Source of the DNA: an uncultured Campylobacter sp.
GTDB taxonomy: Bacteria; Campylobacterota; Campylobacteria; Campylobacterales; Campylobacteraceae
Reading direction: 5' to 3'
Assembly (NCBI RefSeq): GCF_937997465.1
Contig: NZ_CALKTQ010000080.1
Location: forward strand, 1 to 8,782
Length of the DNA stretch: 8,782 nt
The translations under genes and the position numbers were made by a program. Shown in pieces: positions 1-6,423 of the stretch. Under the pieces are notes generated by a model, which was not told the origin of the DNA, searched no databases, and saw only the letters and a list, made by a program, of their open reading frames with translations. The number at the start of each line of letters is the position of its first letter. The first letter of the stretch is position 1.

Positions 1-1
1 C

Positions 2-277
2 AAAGATAAACATGTTATTGTTGTAGAAGATATTATTGATACAGGGATTACCATGGATTTCTTATGCCCGCTTTTAAAAAGTAGGGGAGCACTTTCTGTA
101 GAATTGGCAATTTGCCTCAATAAAAAAGAGCGTAGAGAAAAAGATGTTTTTGTAAAATATATAGGATTCGATATTCCGGATGAATTTATTGTTGGATATG
201 GTTGTGATTATGCGGAATATTATAGGAATTTTCCTGCAGTAGCTGTGCTAAAATCGGAAGTATATAATAAAGAATAA
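2..277 (+). CDS. hpt: Hypoxanthine phosphoribosyltransferase, 3' part
   Basis: This cytoplasmic purine-salvage enzyme transfers the phosphoribosyl group of PRPP to hypoxanthine or guanine, giving IMP or GMP. Only the C-terminal 91 residues are present; the frame is open to the left edge, so the ATG at 53 is an internal methionine, not the start. The PRPP-binding loop VVEDIIDTG (20-46) is intact, and the C-terminal block reads IGFDIPDEFIVGYGCDYAEYYRN, here split as IGFDIPDEFI and VGYGCDYAEYYRN, which matches the hypoxanthine/guanine enzymes rather than adenine or xanthine enzymes. In Firmicutes hpt commonly lies directly upstream of ftsH (tilS-hpt-ftsH), as here. Campylobacter has prmA, not hpt, before ftsH in C. 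jejuni, so this gene belongs to the Firmicute part of the window. Codon use is AT-rich, unlike the genes after 1440. Confidence 0.9.
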   Translation, partial: KDKHVIVVEDIIDTGITMDFLCPLLKSRGALSVELAICLNKKERREKDVFVKYIGFDIPDEFIVGYGCDYAEYYRNFPAVAVLKSEVYNKE

Positions 278-289
278 ATAGTTCAAAAT

Positions 290-331
290 AAAAAGGCATA
301 GTCTGATATGACATGGCCTTTTTAAATTTTT
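290..331 (+). terminator. Rho-independent terminator after hpt
   Basis: An imperfect stem pairs 290-303 with 310-323. The outer eight pairs (AAAAAGGC with GCCTTTTT) are perfect, and the inner part pairs with small bulges around a short loop at 304-309. The downstream arm ends in five T and a second T run follows at 327-331. It begins 12 bases after the hpt stop, so it probably separates hpt from ftsH in transcription, at least partly. Confidence 0.75.
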
Positions 332-340
332 CGATAAAGT

Positions 341-369
341 TTGATTGAGATATTTCTATATGATAAAAT
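341..369 (+). promoter_or_regulatory. Candidate sigma-A type promoter for ftsH
   Basis: TTGATT at 341-346 and TAAAAT at 364-369 are separated by 17 bases, a near-consensus vegetative promoter just behind the hpt terminator. A second candidate lies closer to the gene: TTGTAA at 396-401 and TAAAAT at 418-423 with a 16-base spacer. The region is very AT-rich, so chance matches are likely and I cannot choose between the two. Either would leave a leader of roughly 55-110 bases before ftsH. Confidence 0.35.
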
Positions 370-472
370 AATGATTAACTTCTATAAGAAAGACCTTGTA
401 AGTATAGAGTAACTTGTTAAAATATTAGAATAGAATAATTTCTTAAATAAGCTTTCTGCTTATACGGCAGAG

Positions 473-489
473 AAGGAGGAAATGACTTG
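473..489 (+). promoter_or_regulatory. Strong ribosome binding site that decides the TTG start of ftsH
   Basis: AAGGAGG at 473-479 is a full Shine-Dalgarno match, seven bases before the TTG at 487. The ATG at 482 is in another frame and meets a stop two codons later, so the TTG is the best start. The sequence MRKFIKN followed directly by a hydrophobic helix is the normal FtsH N-terminus, which supports this choice. Confidence 0.8.
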
Positions 490-2334
490 AGAAAATTTAT
501 TAAGAACGTAGCACTCTATGTTCTGGTGATTACTATTGTTGTAACGGTGTTTAATACTTTTCTGAATCCGCAAAGCAAACGTTCAGAAATCACTTACAGT
601 AGTTTCGTTACACAGGTTAACAATAAAAATGTAGAATCTGTAATTATGACAGAGGAATCTGTTGTTGGCAAATTAAAAGACGGAACTGAATTTGCGACTT
701 ATTTGCCGAATGATACCGGTACATTGCTTAATAAATTGACGGATAATGGTGTATCAGTTACTGTGCGTCCACCGGAACAGCCATCTTGGTGGATGGGATT
801 ATTATCATCCGTTCTACCCATACTTATTCTTGTGGGAGTATGGTTCTGGATTATGAATCAAACGCAAGGTGGTGGAGGACGTGTTATGAATTTTGGCAAG
901 TCCAAAGCTAAAATGACGGATGAAGGTCGTGTTAAAGTCACTTTTAAAGATGTGGCAGGTGAGGATGAAGCTAAGGAAAATCTTACAGAGATAGTTGATT
1001 ATTTACATGATCCGAGTAAGTATAAGGACATAGGTGCTTCAATGCCTAAGGGTATCCTTCTTGTAGGACCTCCGGGAACAGGTAAGACAATGCTTGCAAA
1101 GGCTGTAGCCGGTGAGGCAAATGTTCCTTTCTTCTCAATGTCGGGTTCCGAGTTTGTTGAGATGTTTGTAGGTATGGGTGCTTCAAAGGTAAGAGACCTT
1201 TTCAAACAGGCAAAGGAAAAAGCGCCATGTATAGTTTTTATTGATGAGATAGATGCTATAGGTAAGAAAAGAGACGGTCAGATTGGCGGAAATGATGAGA
1301 GAGAGCAGACTCTCAATCAGCTTTTGACTGAGATGGACGGTTTTGAGGGCAATTCAGGTGTTATGATTTTGGCGGCTACCAACAGACCTGACGCACTTGA
1401 TCCGGCGCTTACAAGACCGGGCAGATTTGACAGACAGGTGCTCGTCGATAAGCCTGATTTTAAAGGCAGGATCGAAATTTTACGCGTACATATAAAAGAT
1501 ATTAAGCTTGACCATAGCGTTAGTATCGAGGATATCGCACGCATGACGGCAGGTCTTGCGGGGGCGGATCTAGCAAATATCATAAACGAAGCCGCGCTAC
1601 TAGCGGGCAGAAAAGAAAAAGGCAAAGTCGAGCAGGCTGATTTGCTTGAGGCCGTCGAGCGAGCGATCGCTGGTCTTGAGAAAAAATCTCGACGTATAAA
1701 TCCGAAAGAAAAGCGTATTGTAGCCTATCACGAGAGTGGACACGCTCTTATAGCAGAGACGACAAAGGGTGCAAACAGAGTCACTAAGGTGTCGATCATA
1801 CCGCGCGGACTTGCGGCGCTTGGCTACACACTTCATACTCCTGAAGAGAATAAATTTATGATGCAGCGCCACGAGCTGATGGCTGAAGTGGATGTGCTTT
1901 TAGCCGGACGTGCGGCAGAAGAGGTCTTTATAAAAGAGATTTCGACCGGTGCGGGTAACGACCTAGAGCGCGCGACCGATATACTTCGCTCGATGATCTC
2001 GATATACGGCATGAGCGATATCGCGGGACTTATGGTGCTTGAAAAACGCCGCAGTACTTTCCTAGCCGGCGGTCAGGCCGATAGGGACTATAGCGATAAA
2101 ACGGCGGAAAAAGTGGATGAATTTATCAAAACCACGCTTGATGAGCGCTATAAACATGTACTAGAGACGCTGCGAACCTACGGCGACGCGATAGAAAAGA
2201 TGGTAGAGGCGCTTTACGAAGAGGAAACTATCGAGGGTGCGAAGGTTAGAGAGATCATCGCAAACTACGAACAAGAGCGCGGCATGCCTAGCAGGCTCGT
2301 AAATTTAGAAGAAAACAAAGAGGAACAAGCGTAA
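487..2334 (+). CDS. ftsH: ATP-dependent zinc metalloprotease FtsH (hybrid Firmicute/Campylobacter)
   Basis: FtsH is a hexameric inner-membrane AAA+ protease that extracts and degrades membrane and short-lived cytosolic proteins. The 615 residues show the full family order: membrane helix at about 5-24, extracytoplasmic domain, second helix at about 102-125, Walker A GPPGTGKT (194-201), Walker B IVFIDEID (249-256), SRH arginines R313 and R316 in RPGRFDR, zinc motif HESGH (415-419), and third zinc ligand D492. No catalytic residue is missing. The first about 310 residues are of clostridial type (GKKRDGQIGGNDEREQTLNQ, DALDPALTRPG); from residue about 318 it becomes Campylobacter type (QVLVDKPDFKGR, AGLEKKSRR, SGLM-like VLEKRRSTFL). 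Arginine codons agree: 0 of 12 are CGC before the junction and 10 of 22 after it. Upstream is hpt (Firmicute order); psd follows 4 bases downstream (Campylobacter order). Function is certain; that this exact protein exists in a cell is doubtful. Confidence 0.95.
   Translation: MRKFIKNVALYVLVITIVVTVFNTFLNPQSKRSEITYSSFVTQVNNKNVESVIMTEESVVGKLKDGTEFATYLPNDTGTLLNKLTDNGVSVTVRPPEQPSWWMGLLSSVLPILILVGVWFWIMNQTQGGGGRVMNFGKSKAKMTDEGRVKVTFKDVAGEDEAKENLTEIVDYLHDPSKYKDIGASMPKGILLVGPPGTGKTMLAKAVAGEANVPFFSMSGSEFVEMFVGMGASKVRDLFKQAKEKAPCIVFIDEIDAIGKKRDGQIGGNDEREQTLNQLLTEMDGFEGNSGVMILAATNRPDALDPALTRPGRFDRQVLVDKPDFKGRIEILRVHIKDIKLDHSVSIEDIARMTAGLAGADLANIINEAALLAGRKEKGKVEQADLLEAVERAIAGLEKKSRRINPKEKRIVAYHESGHALIAETTKGANRVTKVSIIPRGLAALGYTLHTPEENKFMMQRHELMAEVDVLLAGRAAEEVFIKEISTGAGNDLERATDILRSMISIYGMSDIAGLMVLEKRRSTFLAGGQADRDYSDKTAEKVDEFIKTTLDERYKHVLETLRTYGDAIEKMVEALYEEETIEGAKVREIIANYEQERGMPSRLVNLEENKEEQA
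1414..1440. other. ftsH: Lineage junction inside ftsH (probable assembly chimera or recombination point)
   Basis: This short segment encodes RPGRFDRQV, which is nearly identical in clostridial and Campylobacter FtsH, so either parent could supply it. Left of it the protein and codons are clostridial; right of it they are Campylobacter-like. The exact crossover cannot be placed more tightly from one sequence. The reading frame is kept. Confidence 0.75.
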
Positions 2335-2338
2335 AGAA

Positions 2339-2983
2339 ATGCAAAACATCGGGCTAATCGCAAAACAGGGTTACAAATACGTTTTTGCTTTAGGGCTTTT
2401 GTTTTTGCTTACACTGATTTTAGGCGCGTGTCAAATTTTATTCTTCGCGCTTTTTGCGCTTTGCATATTTTGGTTTAGAAACCCAGAGCGAGCGCTAGGC
2501 AGCGACGATACTTACGCCGTGCTTAGCCCGATCGACGGTAAGATAAAAAGCATAGATAAAATTTACTATTTTGATACTCAGTGTGTAGCCATAACTATCC
2601 GTAAGGGCGTGTTTGACGCAGGTGCGCTCAGGGCTCCTTGCGATATGGAGCTTTTGGAAGTCAGGCGGAGGCACGGCCTGTTTTTGTGCAACGCTATGGA
2701 GCCTTCTAAAAATTTAAACGAACGAGCCTTGTTCGTATGTAAAAATTTAGATAATAAATTTGCGATCCGCGTCATCGCCGGATCTCTTAGTAAGGGTATT
2801 TCTTTTGAAAATTTTAGCCGTCTAAAGACGGGCAGGAGATTTGGCTTTTTAGGTAGCGGCGAGGTGGTTCTGATACTACCCGCAAATACGAGAATAAGCG
2901 TTAGCGTTGGCGAAAAAGTGGCAAGCGCGGGCATTTTAGGGTTTTTTAGCTACGAGGAAAAAGATGCAAGACAATCAGCATAA
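2339..2983 (+). CDS. psd: Phosphatidylserine decarboxylase, short type
   Basis: The enzyme decarboxylates phosphatidylserine to phosphatidylethanolamine at the inner membrane, using a pyruvoyl group made by self-cleavage. The 214 residues fit the short Psd class. A hydrophobic region at about 14-47 would give one hairpin or two membrane segments and is followed by FWFRNPER, the family's conserved FFR-P-R box. Near the C-terminus RFGFLGSGEVVLILP holds the expected Gly-Ser cleavage pair, G172-S173, with S173 predicted to become the pyruvoyl group; the common LGST form is LGSG here. The ATG starts 4 bases after the ftsH stop and the 3' end overlaps pssA by 20 bases, so the genes are almost surely cotranscribed and translationally coupled. 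C. jejuni has the same ftsH-psd-pssA order. Family assignment is firm; activity is inferred. Confidence 0.88.
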   Translation: MQNIGLIAKQGYKYVFALGLLFLLTLILGACQILFFALFALCIFWFRNPERALGSDDTYAVLSPIDGKIKSIDKIYYFDTQCVAITIRKGVFDAGALRAPCDMELLEVRRRHGLFLCNAMEPSKNLNERALFVCKNLDNKFAIRVIAGSLSKGISFENFSRLKTGRRFGFLGSGEVVLILPANTRISVSVGEKVASAGILGFFSYEEKDARQSA

Positions 2984-3743
2984 ACTTCAGTTAATGTATA
3001 TTTTGCCGAATTTATTCACGGCGGCTTCGGCCTTTTTGGGTATCATCAGTATCATCGCTTCCGTCCGCGGCTACATCGCGGCCAGCGCAGGACTAGTCGA
3101 GGAGGCTAACGGCTACTTTTTTAAGGCTATTATTTACATCGTTTTGTCTCTTTTTCTGGACGGACTTGATGGGCGAGTAGCGAGGCTAACCAAAACTACG
3201 TCAAAATTCGGCGTGGAGTTTGACAGTCTTGCCGATATTATAGCTTTCGGCGTCGCGCCCGCGATGCTTTTTTACTTTACGGTCGGACACAGCTTTGGGC
3301 GTTTGGGTTCGCTAGTCGCTGCACTGTTTGTAGTTTTTGGTGCTATTAGACTTGCTCGGTTTAACGTAATGACCGGCACCTACGAGCCGTCTGTTTTTAT
3401 CGGCCTTCCGATACCAACGGCGGCCATTGTGTCTGCATTTTGGGTTGGGCTGAGCTTGGAGTATGATTTTACTAGAAGTGCCGAGTGGTTTTTGCTGTTT
3501 TTGCAAATTTTGCTTTCCGTTTTGATGGTAAGCAACATTCGTTACCCGAGCTTTAAAAAAGTAGATCTCAAAAGGGCTGACTTTTTGCGCATCTTAGTCG
3601 GACTTACGGTTGCGTTTTCGGCTATTTACGTTTGCCCCATCGAAGCGGTTACGACTTTAATGAGCGTTTATGTTTCTTACGGTATAATCAGATACGTTTT
3701 TATGAGACTTAAAAACAAAAAAATCCAAAAGGAGAGCGAATGA
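2964..3743 (+). CDS. pssA: CDP-diacylglycerol-serine O-phosphatidyltransferase
   Basis: This integral membrane enzyme joins CDP-diacylglycerol and L-serine to form phosphatidylserine and CMP, the substrate for the Psd encoded just upstream. The CDP-alcohol phosphotransferase motif D(x)2DG(x)2AR(x)8G(x)3D(x)3D is perfect: D66, D69, G70, A73, R74, G83, D87 and D91, the acidic residues binding metal and catalysing transfer. Several hydrophobic helices surround it (about 15-32, 52-66, 95-125, 140-160, 170-190, 205-245) and the C-terminus is strongly basic (RLKNKKIQK). The 259-residue length suits the type II, membrane-embedded PssA of Gram-positives and Campylobacterota, not the peripheral enterobacterial form. 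The start lies 20 bases inside psd; the stop overlaps the ATG of a tiny leucine-rich ORF. Confidence 0.93.
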   Translation: MQDNQHKLQLMYILPNLFTAASAFLGIISIIASVRGYIAASAGLVEEANGYFFKAIIYIVLSLFLDGLDGRVARLTKTTSKFGVEFDSLADIIAFGVAPAMLFYFTVGHSFGRLGSLVAALFVVFGAIRLARFNVMTGTYEPSVFIGLPIPTAAIVSAFWVGLSLEYDFTRSAEWFLLFLQILLSVLMVSNIRYPSFKKVDLKRADFLRILVGLTVAFSAIYVCPIEAVTTLMSVYVSYGIIRYVFMRLKNKKIQKESE

Positions 3744-3796
3744 ACGGCAACGTCAAATTTAACGCATTTTTCTCTCTACTTCTGCTGCTGCGCTAA
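3740..3796 (+). CDS. leuL: Putative leucine leader peptide upstream of leuA
   Basis: This 18-codon ORF encodes MNGNVKFNAFFSLLLLLR. Five consecutive leucine codons (CTA CTT CTG CTG CTG, 3776-3790) lie just before the arginine and the TAA stop. A strong AAGGAG at 3729-3734 sits five bases before its ATG, which overlaps the pssA stop as ATGA, so translation is probably coupled. The next gene, 70 bases on, is leuA. A leucine run in a short translated ORF before leuA is the defining form of the leu leader peptide in enteric bacteria, where ribosome stalling at scarce leucyl-tRNA switches on the operon. A six-pair hairpin spans the stop codon (3786-3791 with 3797-3802). No T-run terminator is visible before leuA, so the mechanism may differ from classical attenuation. 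The alternative is a decayed signal-peptide-like gene remnant. The gene name is by analogy. Confidence 0.65.
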   Translation: MNGNVKFNAFFSLLLLLR

Positions 3797-3802
3797 GCAG
3801 CG
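3786..3802 (+). promoter_or_regulatory. Hairpin over the stop codon of the leucine leader ORF
   Basis: TGCTGC at 3786-3791 pairs with GCAGCG at 3797-3802 (five Watson-Crick pairs and one T-G wobble) around a five-base loop that contains the TAA stop. A ribosome stalled on the leucine codons at 3776-3790 would cover its left arm, so the structure could respond to leucine supply. The stem is short and its stability alone is modest. Confidence 0.4.
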
Positions 3803-3866
3803 ACTGTTCCACACCCTAATAATCAAATTTATACCATACGAACTAAAACTCCAAAAAGGATAAAAA

Positions 3867-5384
3867 ATGAACAATGATAAAATAATAATATTTGATACGA
3901 CTTTACGAGACGGCGAGCAAAGCCCTGGTGCCTCGATGAATACCGAGGAGAAAATCCGTATCGCGCGCCAGTTGGAGCGCCTAAACGTGGACGTCATGGA
4001 GGTCGGTTTTGCTGCGGCTAGTAGGGGCGATTTTGACGCGATACATCAGATCGCCAAGCAGGCCTCAAACGCCTCCATCTGTTCGCTCGCCCGCGCCGTG
4101 GACGGCGATATAAAGGCCGCCGGAGAGGCTATCGCGCCTGCTAAAAACAGACGCATCCACACCTTTATCGCTACAAGCCCGATCCATATGGAGTTTAAGC
4201 TAAAAATGGCTCCCGATGAAGTAATCAGACGCGCCGTAAAAGCCGTAGAATACGCCAAAACATTTTGCGACGACGTGGAGTTTAGTTGCGAGGACGCATG
4301 CAGGAGCGAGATGAGCTTTTTAAAAGAAATTTGTGACGCCGCTATAAACGCCGGAGCAAAAACGATCAACATCCCAGACACCGTGGGGTATCTATATCCC
4401 GAGGAGATTACCGCTCGCATAGGAGAAATGGTTAAATTTATAAACGGTCGCGCGGTCGTTTCGGTGCATAATCACAACGACCTAGGCCTAGCTACGGCAA
4501 ACTCGCTAGCCGCGATAAAAGCGGGCGCCAGGCAGGTCGAGTGTACGTTAAACGGCATCGGCGAGCGTGCGGGAAATGCCGCGCTTGAAGAGATCGTAAT
4601 GGCGATAAAGACGCGCCAAGATATATTCGCACCGCTTTATACCGACATCGTTTGCAAGGAAATTTATCCTAGCTCGCGCCTGCTATCGGGCATCATCGGC
4701 ATCGAGCCTCAACCAAACAAAGCCATCGTTGGCAAAAATGCCTTCGCTCACGAAAGCGGCATCCATCAAGACGGCGTACTAAAGCACAAAGAGACCTACG
4801 AGATCATCAGCGCGGAGAGTATCGGGCTAGATAAAAACTCGCTCGTGCTTGGCAAGCACTCGGGCCGCCATGCCTTTAAAGATAAGCTAATCAGCCTTGG
4901 CTTTGAGTTAGAAGATAGCGCGTTAAACGAGGCGTTTGAGAAATTTAAGGCGCTTGCGGATAAGAAAAAAGAGATCTTTGATGATGATTTGCGCGCGCTA
5001 GTCACGAGCGAGATCATCAAGATCCCTGAGGTTTTCGAGTTCTTGACGCTTACGCAAAACAGCTGCAACAAAGGCCTAAGCAGCGCGGCGATCACGCTTC
5101 GTTACGCCGACGAGATCAAGAGCGACGCGGCGCTAGGCAACGGTACGGTGGACGCGATATTTAAGGTCATCGACCGCCTAAGCGGCATCCACGGCGTGCT
5201 CAAGGATTACAAGGTTAGCGCCGTTTCTCAGGGCAAGGATGCGCTGGCAAATGTCGTAGTAAAGGTCGAATTTGACGGTAAAACCATCATCGGTCACGGA
5301 CTTGATATCGATACGATGACGGCGAGCGCTAGAGCGTATATAGGTGCGCTAAACAGCTACGTAAAAATCACTGCGACAAAGTAA
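3867..5384 (+). CDS. leuA: 2-isopropylmalate synthase
   Basis: LeuA condenses acetyl-CoA with 2-oxoisovalerate to 2-isopropylmalate, the committed step of leucine synthesis, in the cytoplasm. At 505 residues it has the usual bacterial length. The N-terminal TIM barrel opens with FDTTLRDGEQSPGASM, holding catalytic R14 and metal ligand D15; HNHND at 201-205 supplies metal ligands H201 and H203; CTLNGIGERAGN supplies N229. NAFAHESGIHQDG lies in the linker subdomain. From about residue 370 the C-terminal LeuA dimerisation domain is complete, which allows leucine feedback inhibition and separates it from shorter homocitrate or citramalate relatives. The ATG at 3867 has AAGGA at 3856-3860. The leucine-rich leader ORF upstream suggests leucine control of expression. 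No leuB, leuC or leuD follows, so the rest of the pathway must be elsewhere. Confidence 0.95.
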   Translation: MNNDKIIIFDTTLRDGEQSPGASMNTEEKIRIARQLERLNVDVMEVGFAAASRGDFDAIHQIAKQASNASICSLARAVDGDIKAAGEAIAPAKNRRIHTFIATSPIHMEFKLKMAPDEVIRRAVKAVEYAKTFCDDVEFSCEDACRSEMSFLKEICDAAINAGAKTINIPDTVGYLYPEEITARIGEMVKFINGRAVVSVHNHNDLGLATANSLAAIKAGARQVECTLNGIGERAGNAALEEIVMAIKTRQDIFAPLYTDIVCKEIYPSSRLLSGIIGIEPQPNKAIVGKNAFAHESGIHQDGVLKHKETYEIISAESIGLDKNSLVLGKHSGRHAFKDKLISLGFELEDSALNEAFEKFKALADKKKEIFDDDLRALVTSEIIKIPEVFEFLTLTQNSCNKGLSSAAITLRYADEIKSDAALGNGTVDAIFKVIDRLSGIHGVLKDYKVSAVSQGKDALANVVVKVEFDGKTIIGHGLDIDTMTASARAYIGALNSYVKITATK

Positions 5385-5391
5385 AATTTGA

Positions 5392-5410
5392 GCGGTTTGA
5401 CCGCGTTTCT
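5392..5410 (+). terminator. Small GC hairpin after leuA
   Basis: GCGGT at 5392-5396 pairs perfectly with ACCGC at 5400-5404 around a TTG loop, and GTTTCTT follows. It starts eight bases after the leuA stop. The stem is short and the T run interrupted, so it may act together with the larger hairpin next to it. Confidence 0.45.
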
Positions 5411-5414
5411 TAGT

Positions 5415-5446
5415 AAATTTAAGGCTCGGATTCGGGCCTTAAATTT
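5415..5446. terminator. Perfect 11-bp hairpin after leuA
   Basis: AAATTTAAGGC at 5415-5425 is an exact inverted copy of GCCTTAAATTT at 5436-5446, with a ten-base loop. The stem has a GC-rich top and A/T-rich foot, so each strand ends in a T-rich arm, which is common in Campylobacter transcription ends. It probably ends the ftsH-psd-pssA-leuA transcript. Positions 5447-5540 beyond it show nothing else I can name. Confidence 0.65.
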
Positions 5447-5544
5447 GTAAAATTTAACCTTTAAATTCGGCTTGTTTTAAAATCAACAAAAATACAAAAC
5501 TCAAATTTAAACCTTCTCGCATTTACCGCCGCGCCATTAAAATT

Positions 5545-5553
5545 TGCTATAAT
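5545..5553 (+). promoter_or_regulatory. Extended -10 promoter of the VWA gene
   Basis: TGCTATAAT is a perfect TATAAT box (5548-5553) with the upstream TG of an extended -10 element. Campylobacter vegetative promoters rely on the -10 region and lack a clear -35 box, and none is evident here. Transcription would start near 5560, leaving about 20 bases of leader with AAAGGAG at 5568-5574, five bases before the ATG at 5580. Confidence 0.75.
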
Positions 5554-5579
5554 CAAACCAAATTTTCAAAGGAGAAAAT

Positions 5580-6278
5580 ATGAAAAAAATCGCGTTTTTG
5601 TTGATGATTATCGGGGCTTTTGCGTTTGCTAAAAGCGAGGAAGCGCCGCAAAAATCTGAGCCAAAGCAGCTTGAGATGGTGCTGATCCTGGATAAATCAG
5701 GCTCTATGAGCGGGCTTGAGAGCGATACTATCGGCGGCTTTAACTCGATGATCGACAAGCAAAAAGAAGCGGGCGTGGACGCCAAGGTAACTACGGTGCT
5801 TTTTGATACGAATTTTAAGACGCTGCACGATAGAGCCGATATCAAAAAGGTCGAGAAGTTAACGAGTAAAGACTACGTCGCAGGCGGCAACACCGCGCTA
5901 CTAGACGCTGTGGGCGATACGATAAATAAAATCTCAAAAGTCGAGGATATCTATGCTAAAAACAGAGCCGTGCTTTTCGTGATCGTAACCGACGGGCAGG
6001 AAAATTCGAGCAAGGAGTACTCAAAGGCGCAGATAAAAAAGATGATAAGCGACAAGCAGGAAAAATACGACTGGGAGTTTATATTTTTGGGAGCGAACAT
6101 CGACGCGGTTAGCGAGGCGCAGAGCCTAGGCATAAAGGGTACGAACGCGGTGAAATACAAAAACAGCAGCGAGGGCGTACAGAAAAACTTTGAGGCTGCT
6201 GCCGAGATGTCTAAAGATATGGCGATGGATAAAAAATCAAGCTCAAAATGGCGCGAAAAGGTGCTTGAGGATAAGTAA
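5580..6278 (+). CDS. Exported von Willebrand factor A domain protein
   Basis: The 232-residue product starts with a typical Sec signal peptide: MKK, hydrophobic core about 4-16, likely cleavage after FAFA at 17. The rest is one VWA domain with an intact metal-ion-dependent adhesion site: DKSGS (D38, S40, S42), GGNTALLD (T105) and VTDGQ (D138). Such domains bind a divalent metal and mediate protein contacts. The body (GGFNSMIDKQKEAG, TTVLFDTNFKTLHD, FIFLGANIDA) resembles a widespread family of usually cytosolic, stand-alone VWA proteins, so export is the distinctive point. The C-terminal 40 residues are charged and helix-prone, with no membrane anchor or sorting signal, which suggests a soluble periplasmic or secreted protein. 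It has its own promoter and terminator, so it is probably monocistronic. No chaperone or ATPase partner gene is adjacent. Its partner and role are unknown. Confidence 0.85.
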   Translation: MKKIAFLLMIIGAFAFAKSEEAPQKSEPKQLEMVLILDKSGSMSGLESDTIGGFNSMIDKQKEAGVDAKVTTVLFDTNFKTLHDRADIKKVEKLTSKDYVAGGNTALLDAVGDTINKISKVEDIYAKNRAVLFVIVTDGQENSSKEYSKAQIKKMISDKQEKYDWEFIFLGANIDAVSEAQSLGIKGTNAVKYKNSSEGVQKNFEAAAEMSKDMAMDKKSSSKWREKVLEDK

Positions 6279-6291
6279 AATTTGGCTTTAG

Positions 6292-6314
6292 GTGCGGCTT
6301 AGTGCCGTGCTTTT
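6292..6314 (+). terminator. Terminator of the VWA gene
   Basis: GTGCGGC at 6292-6298 pairs with GCCGTGC at 6304-6310 over seven pairs (five Watson-Crick, two G-T) with a five-base loop, followed directly by TTTT. It lies 14 bases after the stop. Confidence 0.65.
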
Positions 6315-6350
6315 GTGAATTTGCGTTGTTTTTTAGTCCGCTAGTTATAG

Positions 6351-6415
6351 AAGCAGGGCGTTAAATTTGACGAGACGAGTTGATTTTGCTTTTATCAAAT
6401 TTAACAAAACTGCTT
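6351..6415. repeat. Long interrupted inverted repeat between convergent genes
   Basis: GTTAAATTTGA at 6360-6370 is an exact inverted copy of TCAAATTTAAC at 6395-6405, with a 24-base spacer. Outside a small internal loop, AAGCAG at 6351-6356 also pairs with CTGCTT at 6410-6415, giving 17 pairs in all. It lies between the terminators of two converging genes. It could be a bidirectional transcription stop or an old palindromic repeat unit; it has no coding potential I trust and no visible target duplication. Confidence 0.6.
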
Positions 6416-6423
6416 TGACAAAA

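Noticed and set aside
53..277. 74-residue ORF starting at the ATG at 53
   Set aside because: The same frame is open to the window edge and encodes the PRPP loop upstream of this ATG, so it is the tail of hpt and not a separate small gene.
999..1872. Three minus-strand ORFs opposite ftsH
   Set aside because: They lie opposite a frame with every FtsH catalytic motif intact, and have no ribosome binding sites or recognisable domains.
3822..3896. ATCAAAT / ATTTGAT pairing around the leuA start as a sequestering structure
   Set aside because: Only seven A/T-rich pairs enclose over 60 bases and do not extend; such pairs are expected by chance in this composition.
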